Part shown: in pieces, positions 36,914-45,702 of the stretch | Layout of the letters: each line of letters starts with the position of its first letter | Numbering within the stretch: the stretch's first letter is position 1 | Assembly: GCF_900108335.1 (NCBI RefSeq) | Contig: NZ_FNVT01000004.1 | Span: forward strand, 558,001-622,000 | From: Nonomuraea solani | GTDB taxonomy: Bacteria > Actinomycetota > Actinomycetes > Streptosporangiales > Streptosporangiaceae | Reading direction: 5' to 3' | Length of the DNA stretch: 64,000 nucleotides | The notes under the pieces: model-generated | Told to the model about the DNA's origin: nothing | Database searches by the model: none | Seen by the model: the letters and a program-made list of their open reading frames with translations, nothing else | Program-made: the position numbers and the translations under genes

Positions 36914-37846
36914 TTACTTCTCGTTGTTGGCCAGCCAGCGCTCGGAATCGAGCGAGGCCGCACAGCCGGTGCCGGCCGCGGTGATGGCCTGGCGGTAGGT
37001 GTGGTCGACGACGTCACCGGCGGCGAACACGCCGTCGATGTTGGTCGCCGTGGTCGGGGAGGCCACCTTGACGTAGCCGTCGTCGTCGAGGTCGATCTGG
37101 CCCTTGACCAGGTCGGTACGGGGGTCGTGACCGATCGCCAGGAACAGCGCGTCGGTCGCCAGCTCGCACTCCTCGCCGCTCTTGACGTTGCGCAGCTTCA
37201 CGGCCTCGACCCTGCTGTCACCCAGGACGTCGACGACCTCGGAGTCCCAGATGAAGCGGATCTTGTCGTTCGCCAGGGCCCGCTCCTGCATGATCTTGCT
37301 GGCCCGCAGCGAGTCGCGGCGGTGCACCACCGTCACCATGCGGCCGAACCTGGTCAGGAACGTGGCCTCCTCCATCGCGGTGTCGCCGCCGCCGACGACC
37401 ACGATGTCCTTGTTGCGGAAGAAGAACCCGTCACAGGTGGCACACCAGGACACGCCGCGGCCGGACAGCCGCTTCTCGTTCTCCAGGCCGAGCTCGCGGT
37501 AACCGGAGCCCATCGCCAGGATGACCGACTTGGCGTAGTAGGTGTCGGTGTAGGTCTTGACGACCTTGGGGTTGGCCTCGAGGTCGACCTCGATCACGTC
37601 GTCGGCCACCAGCTCGGCGCCGAACCGCTCGGCCTGCTTGCGCAGGTTGTCCATGAGGTCGGGGCCCATGATGCCGTCGGGGAACCCCGGAAAGTTCTCC
37701 ACGTCGGTGGTGTTCATGAGCGCGCCACCGGCGGTGACGGAGCCCTCGAAGACCAGCGGCTTCAATTCGGCGCGTGCGGAGTAGACGGCCGCCGTGTAGC
37801 CGGCTGGTCCGGATCCAATAATGATCACGTTACGAACGTCGCTCAA
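36914..37846 (-). CDS. trxB: Thioredoxin reductase (NADPH, FAD)
   Basis: 310 aa if translation begins at TTG 37846 (SDVRNVIIIG, the usual TrxB start); a GTG at 37855 would add three residues, and a TTG at 37888 more. FAD motif GSGPAGYTAAVYSAR, redox Cys pair SWCATCDGFFF, NADPH motif VVGGGDTAMEEATFL, and C-terminal GVFAAGDVVDHTYRQAITAAGTGCAAS are all canonical. It transfers electrons from NADPH to TrxA, encoded next. Confidence 0.93.
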   Translation of the reverse strand: MSDVRNVIIIGSGPAGYTAAVYSARAELKPLVFEGSVTAGGALMNTTDVENFPGFPDGIMGPDLMDNLRKQAERFGAELVADDVIEVDLEANPKVVKTYTDTYYAKSVILAMGSGYRELGLENEKRLSGRGVSWCATCDGFFFRNKDIVVVGGGDTAMEEATFLTRFGRMVTVVHRRDSLRASKIMQERALANDKIRFIWDSEVVDVLGDSRVEAVKLRNVKSGEECELATDALFLAIGHDPRTDLVKGQIDLDDDGYVKVASPTTATNIDGVFAAGDVVDHTYRQAITAAGTGCAASLDSERWLANNEK

Positions 37847-37954
37847 CGCTCCCACGCCTTCCTTGTCATCTGTTGCCACCGGCGTCAACAGATCCTAGGC
37901 CGCCGTGATTCCCGCCCTACCCAACAACGCTCAACGCAAGGCCCTGGACAACCG

Positions 37955-37977
37955 AAAGAGCCCGCCGAAGCGGGCTC
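37955..37977 (-). terminator. Terminator after the anti-sigma gene
   Basis: On the minus strand GAGCCCGC, a TTCG tetraloop and GCGGGCTC, then TTTCGG (stem 37958-37965 with 37970-37977). It lies 12 bp beyond the stop and separates sigM-anti-sigma from trxB. Confidence 0.85.
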
Positions 37978-37989
37978 CAAGGCTTGCGA

Positions 37990-38901
37990 CTACCAGAGGC
38001 CCAGCGAGGGCCGGCGCAGGTTCTTGCAGTTGAACGGGTCGACGATGTCGATGCGCACCTTCTTGGCGGTCCGGTGCTTCCACGAGGTCACGATGAGGGC
38101 TTCCTGGCCGTTGTACTGGCCCTGGTCGACCGCGAAGACGTCGAGGTTGCTCCGGTCGGAGATCGTGCTGACGCACTTGGCGACCTGGTCGGCGTCTTCG
38201 GAGTCGCCCTTCAGGGCGGGAGCCGGGCCGAGGAACTTGCCCAGCCGCATCCGCAGCTCGCTGTCGCTGTAGTTGTGGCCGCTGTCGGTCAGCGCGTACG
38301 CCCTGGCCGTCTGCCTGTCCTTCTCCCGCTCCGCGGGAGCCGACTGGGACGGCTGGGCCACCGGTGGCGGCGCCACACTGCCACCGCTGTCACCGCCACT
38401 GGCCATCAGCAGGCTGGTGGAGGCCACGGCCGTGCCGACCACGACGGCCGCCGCGGCCGCCGCGACCGCGGGCATCGCCCAGCGGCGTCGCCGCGCGGTC
38501 CTGCTCCTGGCCGGGACGATGGTGCCATCGTCGGAGACGACGCCCAGGCGTACCGGCTCGGGGGCCTCCGCGAAGGCAGGCGCCTCGATCGGCCGCTCCC
38601 ACGGCGCGTCCCGCATGAGCTCATCCCAGTCCGGTGTTTCCGCGAGGCCGACACCTCCTCCGCGCCTTGTCTCCGCCTCGGCGGCCAGGGCCTTGTCGAT
38701 GCGCAGTGCGACACCCATCGGCATGGCCGGTGTAGGGGTCGCCGCGAGCACCTCGCGAACCGCCGCCAGGTCCGCCAGCAACTCCCCGCAGGGGTCGCAG
38801 ACCGCGAGATGCTCGCGGACCTGGCGTGCCGTGCCGACGTCTAGGAGACCCTCGGCCAGCTCGGCCAGGGTTTCCAGATCGTAGTGCGTATCACCCGTCA
38901 C
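37990..38901 (-). CDS. Zinc-finger anti-sigma factor, partner of SigM
   Basis: 303 aa from GTG 38901. The cytosolic N-terminus has a ZAS motif: His31-x3-Cys35-x2-Cys38 (EHLAVCDPC), the zinc site that clamps ECF sigma factors. One transmembrane helix (RRRRWAMPAVAAAAAAVVVGTAVASTSLLMASG, about 160-190) follows. The exported C-terminal domain has two Cys (AKCVSTI, DPFNCKN) and unknown fold, presumably the sensor. The start overlaps the sigM stop by 11 bp, the usual sigma/anti-sigma coupling. Same order as mycobacterial sigM-Rv3912. Confidence 0.88.
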   Translation of the reverse strand: MTGDTHYDLETLAELAEGLLDVGTARQVREHLAVCDPCGELLADLAAVREVLAATPTPAMPMGVALRIDKALAAEAETRRGGGVGLAETPDWDELMRDAPWERPIEAPAFAEAPEPVRLGVVSDDGTIVPARSRTARRRRWAMPAVAAAAAAVVVGTAVASTSLLMASGGDSGGSVAPPPVAQPSQSAPAEREKDRQTARAYALTDSGHNYSDSELRMRLGKFLGPAPALKGDSEDADQVAKCVSTISDRSNLDVFAVDQGQYNGQEALIVTSWKHRTAKKVRIDIVDPFNCKNLRRPSLGLW

Positions 38902-39526
38902 GAAGTTCTGCTCCCTTCGCGGATGAGACGCGATTGAGGTCCGTTCGGTTCCGCAGATGCGAAAGAATTGGGGCAAGTTTCGCGCGCCCTCGCGCACACC
39001 GGCTCTTCACGGTGCCACTGGGCACCTGAAGCACCTGAGCTGCGTCTTCGACCGAATAGCCCATCATGTCGACCAGCACCAGCGCCGCTCGCTGGTCGTT
39101 GGGCAACATCTTGAGAGCGGCCGAAACCTCCATCGACACCTCGCGCTCGACCGTCTGGTCGGGCAGCGGGGTCTCGCGCTCGGCGGCCTCGATGAGCTCG
39201 TCGTCGGCCACCGGCCGGACCGACTTGCGGCGCATCCTGTCGAGGCAGGCGTTGACCACGATGCGATGCAGCCAGGTGGTGACGGCCGCTTCGCCGCGAA
39301 ACGTGGCGGCCTTGCGATATGCGGAAACGAAGGCGTCCTGCACGGCGTCGGCGGCCTCGTCGGGGTCACCGAGCGTGCGCAGGGCGACCGCCCACATGCG
39401 GTCGCGGTGCCTTTTGACGATTTCGCTGAAGGCGTGTGGATCCCCGTTGATATGCGCGGTCAGCAGCTCGGCGTCTGTGACCGCCGGCCGCTCCGCTGCT
39501 GAGGGTGTCTCGGGTGGGGAGTTCAC
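38891..39526 (-). CDS. sigM: ECF RNA polymerase sigma factor SigM
   Basis: 211 aa from GTG. Region 2 is present with the core-binding segment (DPHAFSEIVKRHRDRMWAVALRTLGDPDEAADAVQDAFVSAYRKAATFRGEAAVTTWLHRIVVNACLDRMRR), and region 4 (LPNDQRAALVLVDMMGYSVEDAAQVLQVPSGTVKSRCARGRAKL) carries the helix-turn-helix for -35 recognition. The gene sits after the MurJ/pseudokinase genes and before an anti-sigma gene, as in mycobacterial sigM loci, so it probably answers envelope or oxidative stress. Only 15 bp separate it from the pseudokinase gene, so it shares that transcript. Confidence 0.93.
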   Translation of the reverse strand: MNSPPETPSAAERPAVTDAELLTAHINGDPHAFSEIVKRHRDRMWAVALRTLGDPDEAADAVQDAFVSAYRKAATFRGEAAVTTWLHRIVVNACLDRMRRKSVRPVADDELIEAAERETPLPDQTVEREVSMEVSAALKMLPNDQRAALVLVDMMGYSVEDAAQVLQVPSGTVKSRCARGRAKLAPILSHLRNRTDLNRVSSAKGAELRDG

Positions 39527-39541
39527 AAGAGAGATTCCTGA

Positions 39542-41059
39542 TTATGCAGTTCCGGGAGAGTGCACCACTACCTCATAGATGGTGCCATGAAAAGTGCCCG
39601 CATCCATCGGAACACGCGTAAACCAGATCAAAACGTACTGCCCGGTGACCGGCTGTTCGGGCGCGAGAGTGGTTTTACCTGCGGCGTTCTTCTTGGTCAC
39701 CACGGTCTTCAGCGAGTTGAGTTCGGGGGAGTCGCCCACCTTCAGCTCGACGTTCGCGCCCGACGCCTCCGACAGCGTAGCCACCACGTCGCTGATCTGC
39801 ACGGACTTGCCCATGTCGAGCAGCAGGCCCACGCCGTCTTTGAGTCTGCCCAGGTCAGTGCTGGTATAGGTCTCGGTCTTCCACAACGTGCTGGGCTTGC
39901 CGTCGATGGCCAGCTTGGCGATGTTGGACTTCTCGTCGCCGCCGCCGAGCGGATCGAAGCCGCTGGCCTTGTCGGGCTTGACCGTCTGGACCTCCGCGGA
40001 GGCCGAGGCCGAGGAGGTGGGGCTGGCGCTGGCCGTCTGGGAGGCGGTCGGGCTGCCGAGGCTGCGGCCGATCGTCCAGGCGCCGACGCCGACGGCGGCG
40101 ATGACGAGCAGCACCACGAGCGTCATCAGCACCCGGTTGAGCGTGCTGCCGCCGCCGGAGTTCGAGGGGCGCCGCGGCACGGGCGGCAGCGGCGGCGGGG
40201 TGTGCTGCTGGCGGTGCGCGATGTCCAGGCCCTCGGTGTGCGAGGCGGAGGCCACCGCGGGCGTCGAGGGGTAGGTGATCGGAATCGGCATGGGCCTGGC
40301 CACGTCGGCCAGCGCCTCGGCGACCGCGGCCGGGCTCGTCAGCGCGCCCTGGCCCCTGCGGGACTCCGGCAGGCACGCCCGCACGGTGACCGTGTCGAGG
40401 TAGCTGGGCACGCCGGCGGTGACCTGACGGGGCGAGCAGAAGTGGCCGTCGATCATGGGGGCCGCGGGCAGGCCGCCCTCTTCCTCGTCGCCCGGCCAGT
40501 GACCGGTCAGCCCGGCGTAGAGCAGCCGGCCCAGCCCTTCGGCGTCGTCGAGGGCGGGCTGGTCGGTGGTCAGCCCGTACATCGCCGCGTCGACGGCCAC
40601 GCCGAGCACCTTGACCGTGCTGCCGGACGTCCACACCAGATGGGACGGCTGCAGGCACAGGTGGTAGAGCTGCGCCTCGTGGGCGTGCGCGAGGGCCTCG
40701 GCGGCCTCGGCCACCAGGCCGGCCGCGCGGTCGGGCTCCAGCGGCCCCGAGGCCAGCAGATCGGTCAGCGACTCGCCGGTGACCCACTCACTGACGACGT
40801 AGGAGGCCTTGTCGTCCTCGGCGGCGTCGAAGACCTGCGTCAGGCGCGGGTCGGTCAGCCGGCTCGCCGCGCGGGCGGCCGTGACCACCTCGTGGATCCG
40901 GGGGAAGCTCGCGTCGAAGGTGTGGACGGCCACGGGGCGGGCGAGGATCTCGTCGATGGCCTTCCACAACGTGGCGCCCTCGGACTCGCTGACGCGGTCT
41001 TCGAGCCGGAAGCGCTCGGCCAGACGGGTGCCGGGCTCGACGGCCGACGTGCTGCTCAC
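39542..41059 (-). CDS. Membrane pseudokinase with extracellular discoidin-like domain (MviN/Rv3910 kinase-part homologue)
   Basis: 505 aa. A protein-kinase fold at the N-terminus has lost its catalytic residues: the lysine position is VAVHTF, the HRD loop is HLCLQPSHLVW and the DFG position is VLGVAVD. A Pro/Ser juxtamembrane segment with PPLPPVPRRPS, one transmembrane helix (VLMTLVVLLVIAAVGVGAWTI), a Ser/Ala linker, and an extracellular beta-sandwich (F5/8 type C-like) follow. In Mycobacterium these modules are fused to MviN, where PknB phosphorylation recruits FhaA to regulate lipid II flipping. Here the module is a separate gene after murJ. Confidence 0.85.
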   Translation of the reverse strand: MSSTSAVEPGTRLAERFRLEDRVSESEGATLWKAIDEILARPVAVHTFDASFPRIHEVVTAARAASRLTDPRLTQVFDAAEDDKASYVVSEWVTGESLTDLLASGPLEPDRAAGLVAEAAEALAHAHEAQLYHLCLQPSHLVWTSGSTVKVLGVAVDAAMYGLTTDQPALDDAEGLGRLLYAGLTGHWPGDEEEGGLPAAPMIDGHFCSPRQVTAGVPSYLDTVTVRACLPESRRGQGALTSPAAVAEALADVARPMPIPITYPSTPAVASASHTEGLDIAHRQQHTPPPLPPVPRRPSNSGGGSTLNRVLMTLVVLLVIAAVGVGAWTIGRSLGSPTASQTASASPTSSASASAEVQTVKPDKASGFDPLGGGDEKSNIAKLAIDGKPSTLWKTETYTSTDLGRLKDGVGLLLDMGKSVQISDVVATLSEASGANVELKVGDSPELNSLKTVVTKKNAAGKTTLAPEQPVTGQYVLIWFTRVPMDAGTFHGTIYEVVVHSPGTA

Positions 41060-41225
41060 TGGCTCACTCCGCTAGGCCGATCGGACGTGCTCATGACTCG
41101 ACTCACCTGCGTGGGGGTGTCCCACGAAGGCACGCTATGCCGGGTGGATCCGCCCACGCCCCTCCTGCTTCCATTCGCGCGTGTCGGGCTCCATGGTAGT
41201 GCCGAGCCGATTCCACCCGCGTTCT

Positions 41226-42830
41226 TTACCGACCTACCCGCCTCGCGACCATCCCAACGATCGAGTTGACCTCCGGGATGCGCATTCTGTGGGCCACGCC
41301 GAGATACAACAACATGCCCAGCCCGCCACCGACGGCGAGAACGATCAGCGAGTTCAGGAACCCTAGCCCCCCGAACACCCCGGTGACCACCCAGACCGCG
41401 GCCAGGGCGAGCACGGCTGTGGGCATGGCCGCCAGATACATCCTGGTCAACGCCATGCCGACGGCCCATCCGCCCAATCCTCGCGCCCGCCGGCCGGCCA
41501 GCCACCAGGCCAGGACCGCGCCCAGCCCGTACGCGATCGCGTACGCCAGCGCCAGCCCCATCACCGCGTAACGAGCCGGCAGCAGCGTGAAGAAAACGAC
41601 CATGAACAGCGCGTTGACCGCCGTCGTGCCCGCGCCGATGAACACCGGCGTACGCGTGTCGCCGAAACTGTAGAAGACCCGCAGCAGGAGCTGGAACACC
41701 GCGAACGGCACCAGCGCCAGCCCGTAGACCTGCAGCACGTTGCCGATGTAGACGGCGTCGGCGACGCTGTTGGCGCCGTGGCCGTAGATGGGCACGGTGA
41801 TCGCCGGCCCGAGCACCATGAGCAGCAACGACACCGGTACCATCAGCGAGCAGACGAGCCGCACACTCGACCCGAACTCGGAGCGCACGTCGTCCATCCG
41901 CCCGTCGGAGACGGCCCGGCTCATCCGGGGCAGCATGGCGGTGATCACCGAGACGCCGATGACGCCGTACGGAAGCTGGAAAAGCTGGAACGCCAGCGTG
42001 TACGCGCTGATGCCGTGCCCCTCGACCACGTTGCTCGCCGAGCTGGCCAGGTTGGTCGTCAGCATGAAGCCGAGCTGGGTGACCACCACGTAGCCGATCG
42101 TCCAGGAGCCGGCCTTGGTCATCTCGCCCAGGCGGGCGTTGCGCACGTCGAAGCGGGGCACGAAGCTGAACCCGACCCGCCGCAGCGCCACGATCAGCAC
42201 CGCCGCCTGGGCCACGATGCCGGCCGTGGTGCCGAGGCCGAGCAGTGCCAGGTCGCCGGTGGTGACCGCCTGGATCTCGTCGCCGGAGCCGACCACGACG
42301 TAGAGCAGGAACACGCAGATGACGACGAGGTTGTTGAGCACGGGGGCCCACATGGGGGCGCCGTAGCGGTCGCGGGTGTTGAGGATGGCCCCGGCCACCG
42401 CGCCCACGCCGAAGAAGGCGAGCTGCGGCAGGATGAAGCGGGCCAGCATGACCGCGACCTCATATTTCGTGCTGCCCGCGTCCCAGTCGGTGTAGAGGTC
42501 GATCAGCAGCGGCGCGGCCAGCGTGCCGGCGGCCGCCACCACGATCAGTACGACGGTGGTGATCGTCAGCAGCCGCTGCTCGTAGGCGCGGCCGCCGTCG
42601 GGGTCGTGCTGCTGGGCCCGGACGATCATCGGCACGATGACGCTGCTCAGCACGCCCAGGAGCAGCAGGTCGAGAATGCTGTAGGGGATCGCGTAGGCCG
42701 CGTTGTAGGAGTCGCCCAGCGCGCTCGTGCCGATGGCGTAGGCGAGGACCATCGTCCGCACGAAGCCCGTGACCCTGGACACCATCGTGCCCGCCGCCAT
42801 GATGGCGCTGGCCCGCATCATGCGGCTCAT
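41226..42830 (-). CDS. murJ: Lipid II flippase MurJ (MviN)
   Basis: 534 aa, 14 hydrophobic helices of the MOP superfamily. The first helix segments MVSRVTGFVRTMVLAYAIG and DSYNAAYAIPYSILDLLLLGVLSSVIVPMI, and the later LPYGVIGVSVITAMLPRMSRAVSDGRMDDVRSEF are the MurJ signature. It moves lipid II across the membrane for peptidoglycan synthesis. It overlaps the upstream DUF6049 gene by 4 bp and is followed, after 166 bp, by the pseudokinase gene that probably regulates it. The protein ends without the fused pseudokinase seen in mycobacteria. Confidence 0.94.
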   Translation of the reverse strand: MSRMMRASAIMAAGTMVSRVTGFVRTMVLAYAIGTSALGDSYNAAYAIPYSILDLLLLGVLSSVIVPMIVRAQQHDPDGGRAYEQRLLTITTVVLIVVAAAGTLAAPLLIDLYTDWDAGSTKYEVAVMLARFILPQLAFFGVGAVAGAILNTRDRYGAPMWAPVLNNLVVICVFLLYVVVGSGDEIQAVTTGDLALLGLGTTAGIVAQAAVLIVALRRVGFSFVPRFDVRNARLGEMTKAGSWTIGYVVVTQLGFMLTTNLASSASNVVEGHGISAYTLAFQLFQLPYGVIGVSVITAMLPRMSRAVSDGRMDDVRSEFGSSVRLVCSLMVPVSLLLMVLGPAITVPIYGHGANSVADAVYIGNVLQVYGLALVPFAVFQLLLRVFYSFGDTRTPVFIGAGTTAVNALFMVVFFTLLPARYAVMGLALAYAIAYGLGAVLAWWLAGRRARGLGGWAVGMALTRMYLAAMPTAVLALAAVWVVTGVFGGLGFLNSLIVLAVGGGLGMLLYLGVAHRMRIPEVNSIVGMVARRVGR

Positions 42831-44947
42831 ACGGTCTCACTTTCCCGGGATTTGGCGGCGCGTGCGAGCTTCCGCTCCGACCTGCGCCGCAGCACCCGCA
42901 GCACCACGGCGGCCAGCATCACGGTCAGGGCCGCGCCCACGATCACGAGGGCGATCCCGGTGTAGCCGGTGGTGCGGATCGTCAGCCGCTGCGGCTTGCC
43001 GTACGGCCGGCCGTCGGAGGTCTTGAGCTGTACGGTCACCGTCGCGTCGCCGCTCACGTCGGGGGCGGCGTTCATCGGCACCCGGACCGTGCCGATCTGC
43101 TTGCCGCCGATCTTCAGCGGCTCATCCTGACGGTAGGTGACCTGCAGCAGCTCGGGGTTGTTCGACTTGACGTCGATGTAGAGCGCGATGGGCGTGCTCA
43201 GCGAGTTTTTCACGCTGATGGGCACCACGCCGTTGCTGCCCGCCAGCGTACGGGGCCGGTCGGGGCCGGAACCGGTGATCAGGATCTCGTTGGTCCTGGC
43301 CGAGACGGCCTCGCCGACCGTCTTCGTCACCGAGCGCCCCGCGCGGGTGCCGTTGCGCCAGCCGGAGGAGGTCAGCCGCAGCACCGCGGCGTCGAAGCTC
43401 GACTCCGTCCGCCCGGTGATCAGGGCGGTCAGTTGCGCCTCCGACCAGGCGTTCTTGACCGGTTCGAGGTATTTGCCGCTCAGTTCCTCTTTGCGGTCCT
43501 GCTCGGTGTAGGTCAGACCCGCCCGCGGTACCGACGCCTTGCTCGGCTTGATCGACTCCAGCGGGGTGAGGCGCAGCCACGGCAGCCGGTTGGCGGCCTT
43601 CAGCAGCGCGGCGACGAGCGTCGGGTTGGGGTCCCATCGCCGCGAGGGCGCGATGACCAGCGACCTCGGCAGGATCTGTCCGGGCTCGGCGGAGATCATC
43701 GCGGTCTCGGCGATGAAGCGCTGCGTGCTGAGCAGCGTCGAAGTGCCGGCCTGCGGCTCGAACAACCGGCTCAGCTCGGCGTCGGCGGTCAGCGCGGTGA
43801 CCGGCCCGTTGACCGAGTCGAGCGTCGAGGCGGCGTCGGGCGTGGCCGTGGCGGGCGTCTGCGGCGGCAGGTTGGTGGAGTTGAGCAGGACCCGGTCGAC
43901 CTTGCTGACCGAGAGCAGGTCGAGCGCGTCGGCGTCGAGCACGCCGGCGGCCGGCCAGTAGACGTTCGTCTTCGCGTTGCGGCTGATCAGCGACCTGGCC
44001 GTCTGCCCGCCCAGATCGATCGCCCGCCTGGTCTGGGAGTCCAGCCCCTGGTGCGCGAGCGCGGCCACGTCGGGATCCGCGTAGGGCGTCGCGACCACCG
44101 GGGCGGAGGCCAGCGCGGTGCGCATGTTCGTCAGCCACTGGCCGGCCTCGGCGCTGGCCGGTTTGACCTGCTTGTCGTCCTTGACCTGGACCGTGTACTT
44201 GCCCGCGGACATCTTCTGCAGGTCTTCGAGCAGCGACGGCTCCATCACCCAGGTGACGCTGCTGGGCGCGGACTGCGCGAGGTTGGCGAGGTCGGCCAGC
44301 CGGCCCTTGCCGGTGAGCGCCTGGCTCAGCTTGTCGTCGACGAACGTGTCGTCGGTCGCCCGGTGCGGCTGGTCGATGACGGGCAGCGCGACGGCCAGCT
44401 TGTTGACCGGCCGCTTCGGCACCGTGGGCGGCGCGTACGTCAGGTAGGTGCGCTGCGTGAACAGCGAGATGGCGTTGTTGGGCGCCACCTCGACCGCGAC
44501 CGGATAGACCCCGAACGTGCGATAACCGAGCTGCGGGGGCGTCGCGATGAACTCCCAGCGCACCGAGGAGCCGGCGGGCACGGACGGAATGATCATCGAC
44601 GACTTCGACGAGACGTTGCGCGGGAGCGTCGCCTGGTTCTGGTCGGCCTGGTAGGCGGCCATGGTGACGCGGTCGGTGAACGGCTGGGCGTCGTAGCGCA
44701 GCCGGATGTAGACGTTGGACAGCGGCGTGCCCGTGTCGTTGCGGACCGTCCCGCTGAACTTGATCTGGTCGGTCACGCTCTTCGGCACGTCGGGCGTGAT
44801 CGAGGAGATCGACAGGGAGACGCTCTGCCGGCCCGTCACGGCGGCGGCCGCACCCTGCTTCGCGGCAGCCGGGCTCGGCGCCGCCGCCACCAGTGGGGCG
44901 AGCAGCGCGGCGGACAGCGCGGCGAGCAGCGTGGCCTTACGGATCAC
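42827..44947 (-). CDS. DUF6049-family secreted membrane-anchored protein (Rv3909-like)
   Basis: 706 aa, GTG start. A signal peptide (IRKATLLAALSAALLAPLVAAAPSPAAA) precedes a large extracellular part with beta-sandwich-like segments (SVSLSISSITPDVPKSVTDQIKFSGTVRNDTGTPLSNVYIRLRYD) and a central NodB-like or Rossmann-like region (LAVALPVIDQPHRATDDTFVD). One transmembrane helix (GIALVIVGAALTVMLAAVVLRVL) and a basic cytosolic tail end it. Its conserved position before murJ suggests a role in the cell wall; the biochemical function is unknown. Confidence 0.85.
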   Translation of the reverse strand: MIRKATLLAALSAALLAPLVAAAPSPAAAKQGAAAAVTGRQSVSLSISSITPDVPKSVTDQIKFSGTVRNDTGTPLSNVYIRLRYDAQPFTDRVTMAAYQADQNQATLPRNVSSKSSMIIPSVPAGSSVRWEFIATPPQLGYRTFGVYPVAVEVAPNNAISLFTQRTYLTYAPPTVPKRPVNKLAVALPVIDQPHRATDDTFVDDKLSQALTGKGRLADLANLAQSAPSSVTWVMEPSLLEDLQKMSAGKYTVQVKDDKQVKPASAEAGQWLTNMRTALASAPVVATPYADPDVAALAHQGLDSQTRRAIDLGGQTARSLISRNAKTNVYWPAAGVLDADALDLLSVSKVDRVLLNSTNLPPQTPATATPDAASTLDSVNGPVTALTADAELSRLFEPQAGTSTLLSTQRFIAETAMISAEPGQILPRSLVIAPSRRWDPNPTLVAALLKAANRLPWLRLTPLESIKPSKASVPRAGLTYTEQDRKEELSGKYLEPVKNAWSEAQLTALITGRTESSFDAAVLRLTSSGWRNGTRAGRSVTKTVGEAVSARTNEILITGSGPDRPRTLAGSNGVVPISVKNSLSTPIALYIDVKSNNPELLQVTYRQDEPLKIGGKQIGTVRVPMNAAPDVSGDATVTVQLKTSDGRPYGKPQRLTIRTTGYTGIALVIVGAALTVMLAAVVLRVLRRRSERKLARAAKSRESETV

Positions 44948-44997
44948 GCGAATGCCCGGGCTGGACTACGACGACGCACGCCCGCAATGGTACGGGC

Positions 44998-45522
44998 TCA
45001 GTGCCGTCGCGCGACCGCCGCACGAGATCCTTCCGGGCGTGATCCACGTAGGTCCACCATCTTGCCTGGCAGGAGAGTCAGCAGGTCGAGAGCACGTAGG
45101 GAGAGGGCCGTGTGGCGTTCGCCGGTGGCCGTGAAGATCGGTTCAGGACCGGAGAACACGCGGTCGTCGATGTACATCGTCAGCGAGTCGGGCAGCAGCA
45201 GCGGGCACACCAGCCCGTCGGCGTAGTCGGTGGTCGAGTTGACCACGTGCGCGGGCGCGGGGCGTACCTGGCGCGCGCCGATCACCCCGCCGATCGTTCC
45301 TGGTCGCGGTGGGGCGGAGACGGGGGAGGTGACGGCGATGACAGCCTCACGGCCGACCCTGGTCGTGACCTCGAGCACGGTGACCATGAGGCACCGGTCA
45401 GGCGCCGCGGAGACCGTCTCGGGCAGCTCTTCCGCGCATGTCATGGGACGCGGAAGGCGTACGATCTCATGATGGACCTGGTGTGCGAGGAGCCAGCGGT
45501 GGAGCGCGAGGGCGTCCTTCAT
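44998..45522 (-). CDS. YbaK/EbsC-domain protein (putative aminoacyl-tRNA deacylase)
   Basis: 174 aa from ATG 45522, preceded by AAGGAGG; a longer frame exists but lacks this ribosome site. The protein opens KDALALHRWLLAHQVHHEIVRLPRPMTCAEELPE and has the YbaK beta-barrel strands (CLMVTVLEVTTRVGREAVIAVTSP, TIGGVIGARQVRPA). YbaK/ProX proteins hydrolyse mischarged tRNAs. It is 50 bp upstream of DUF6049 on the same strand, and divergent from pcnA. Confidence in the biochemical role is modest. Confidence 0.75.
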   Translation of the reverse strand: MKDALALHRWLLAHQVHHEIVRLPRPMTCAEELPETVSAAPDRCLMVTVLEVTTRVGREAVIAVTSPVSAPPRPGTIGGVIGARQVRPAPAHVVNSTTDYADGLVCPLLLPDSLTMYIDDRVFSGPEPIFTATGERHTALSLRALDLLTLLPGKMVDLRGSRPEGSRAAVARRH

Positions 45523-45527
45523 ATAGT

Positions 45528-45534
45528 CCTCCTT
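45528..45534 (-). promoter_or_regulatory. Strong Shine-Dalgarno deciding the YbaK start
   Basis: AAGGAGG on the minus strand, 5 nt before ATG 45522. Confidence 0.75.
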
Positions 45535-45610
45535 GCCTCGTTCCATGGCCCCCGACGGTCTCTTGACCGACGGTAACCCGGACCTGGTGTGGCTCGGGGG
45601 ATATGTTCGG

Positions 45611-45690
45611 CAACCAGCATCCACTCAGGCGACCAGCATCCACGTAGTGCGACGACCATCCACTCAGCGCGACCAGCGTCCAGCCAGAAG
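45611..45690 (+). repeat. Four 19-21-bp tandem repeats in the pcnA leader
   Basis: Units begin at 45611, 45630, 45650 and 45670 with consensus CGACCAGCATCCACTCAG. The last unit contains the AGAAGGA ribosome site of pcnA. Confidence 0.75.
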
Positions 45691-45702
45691 GACCGACCCA
45701 GC

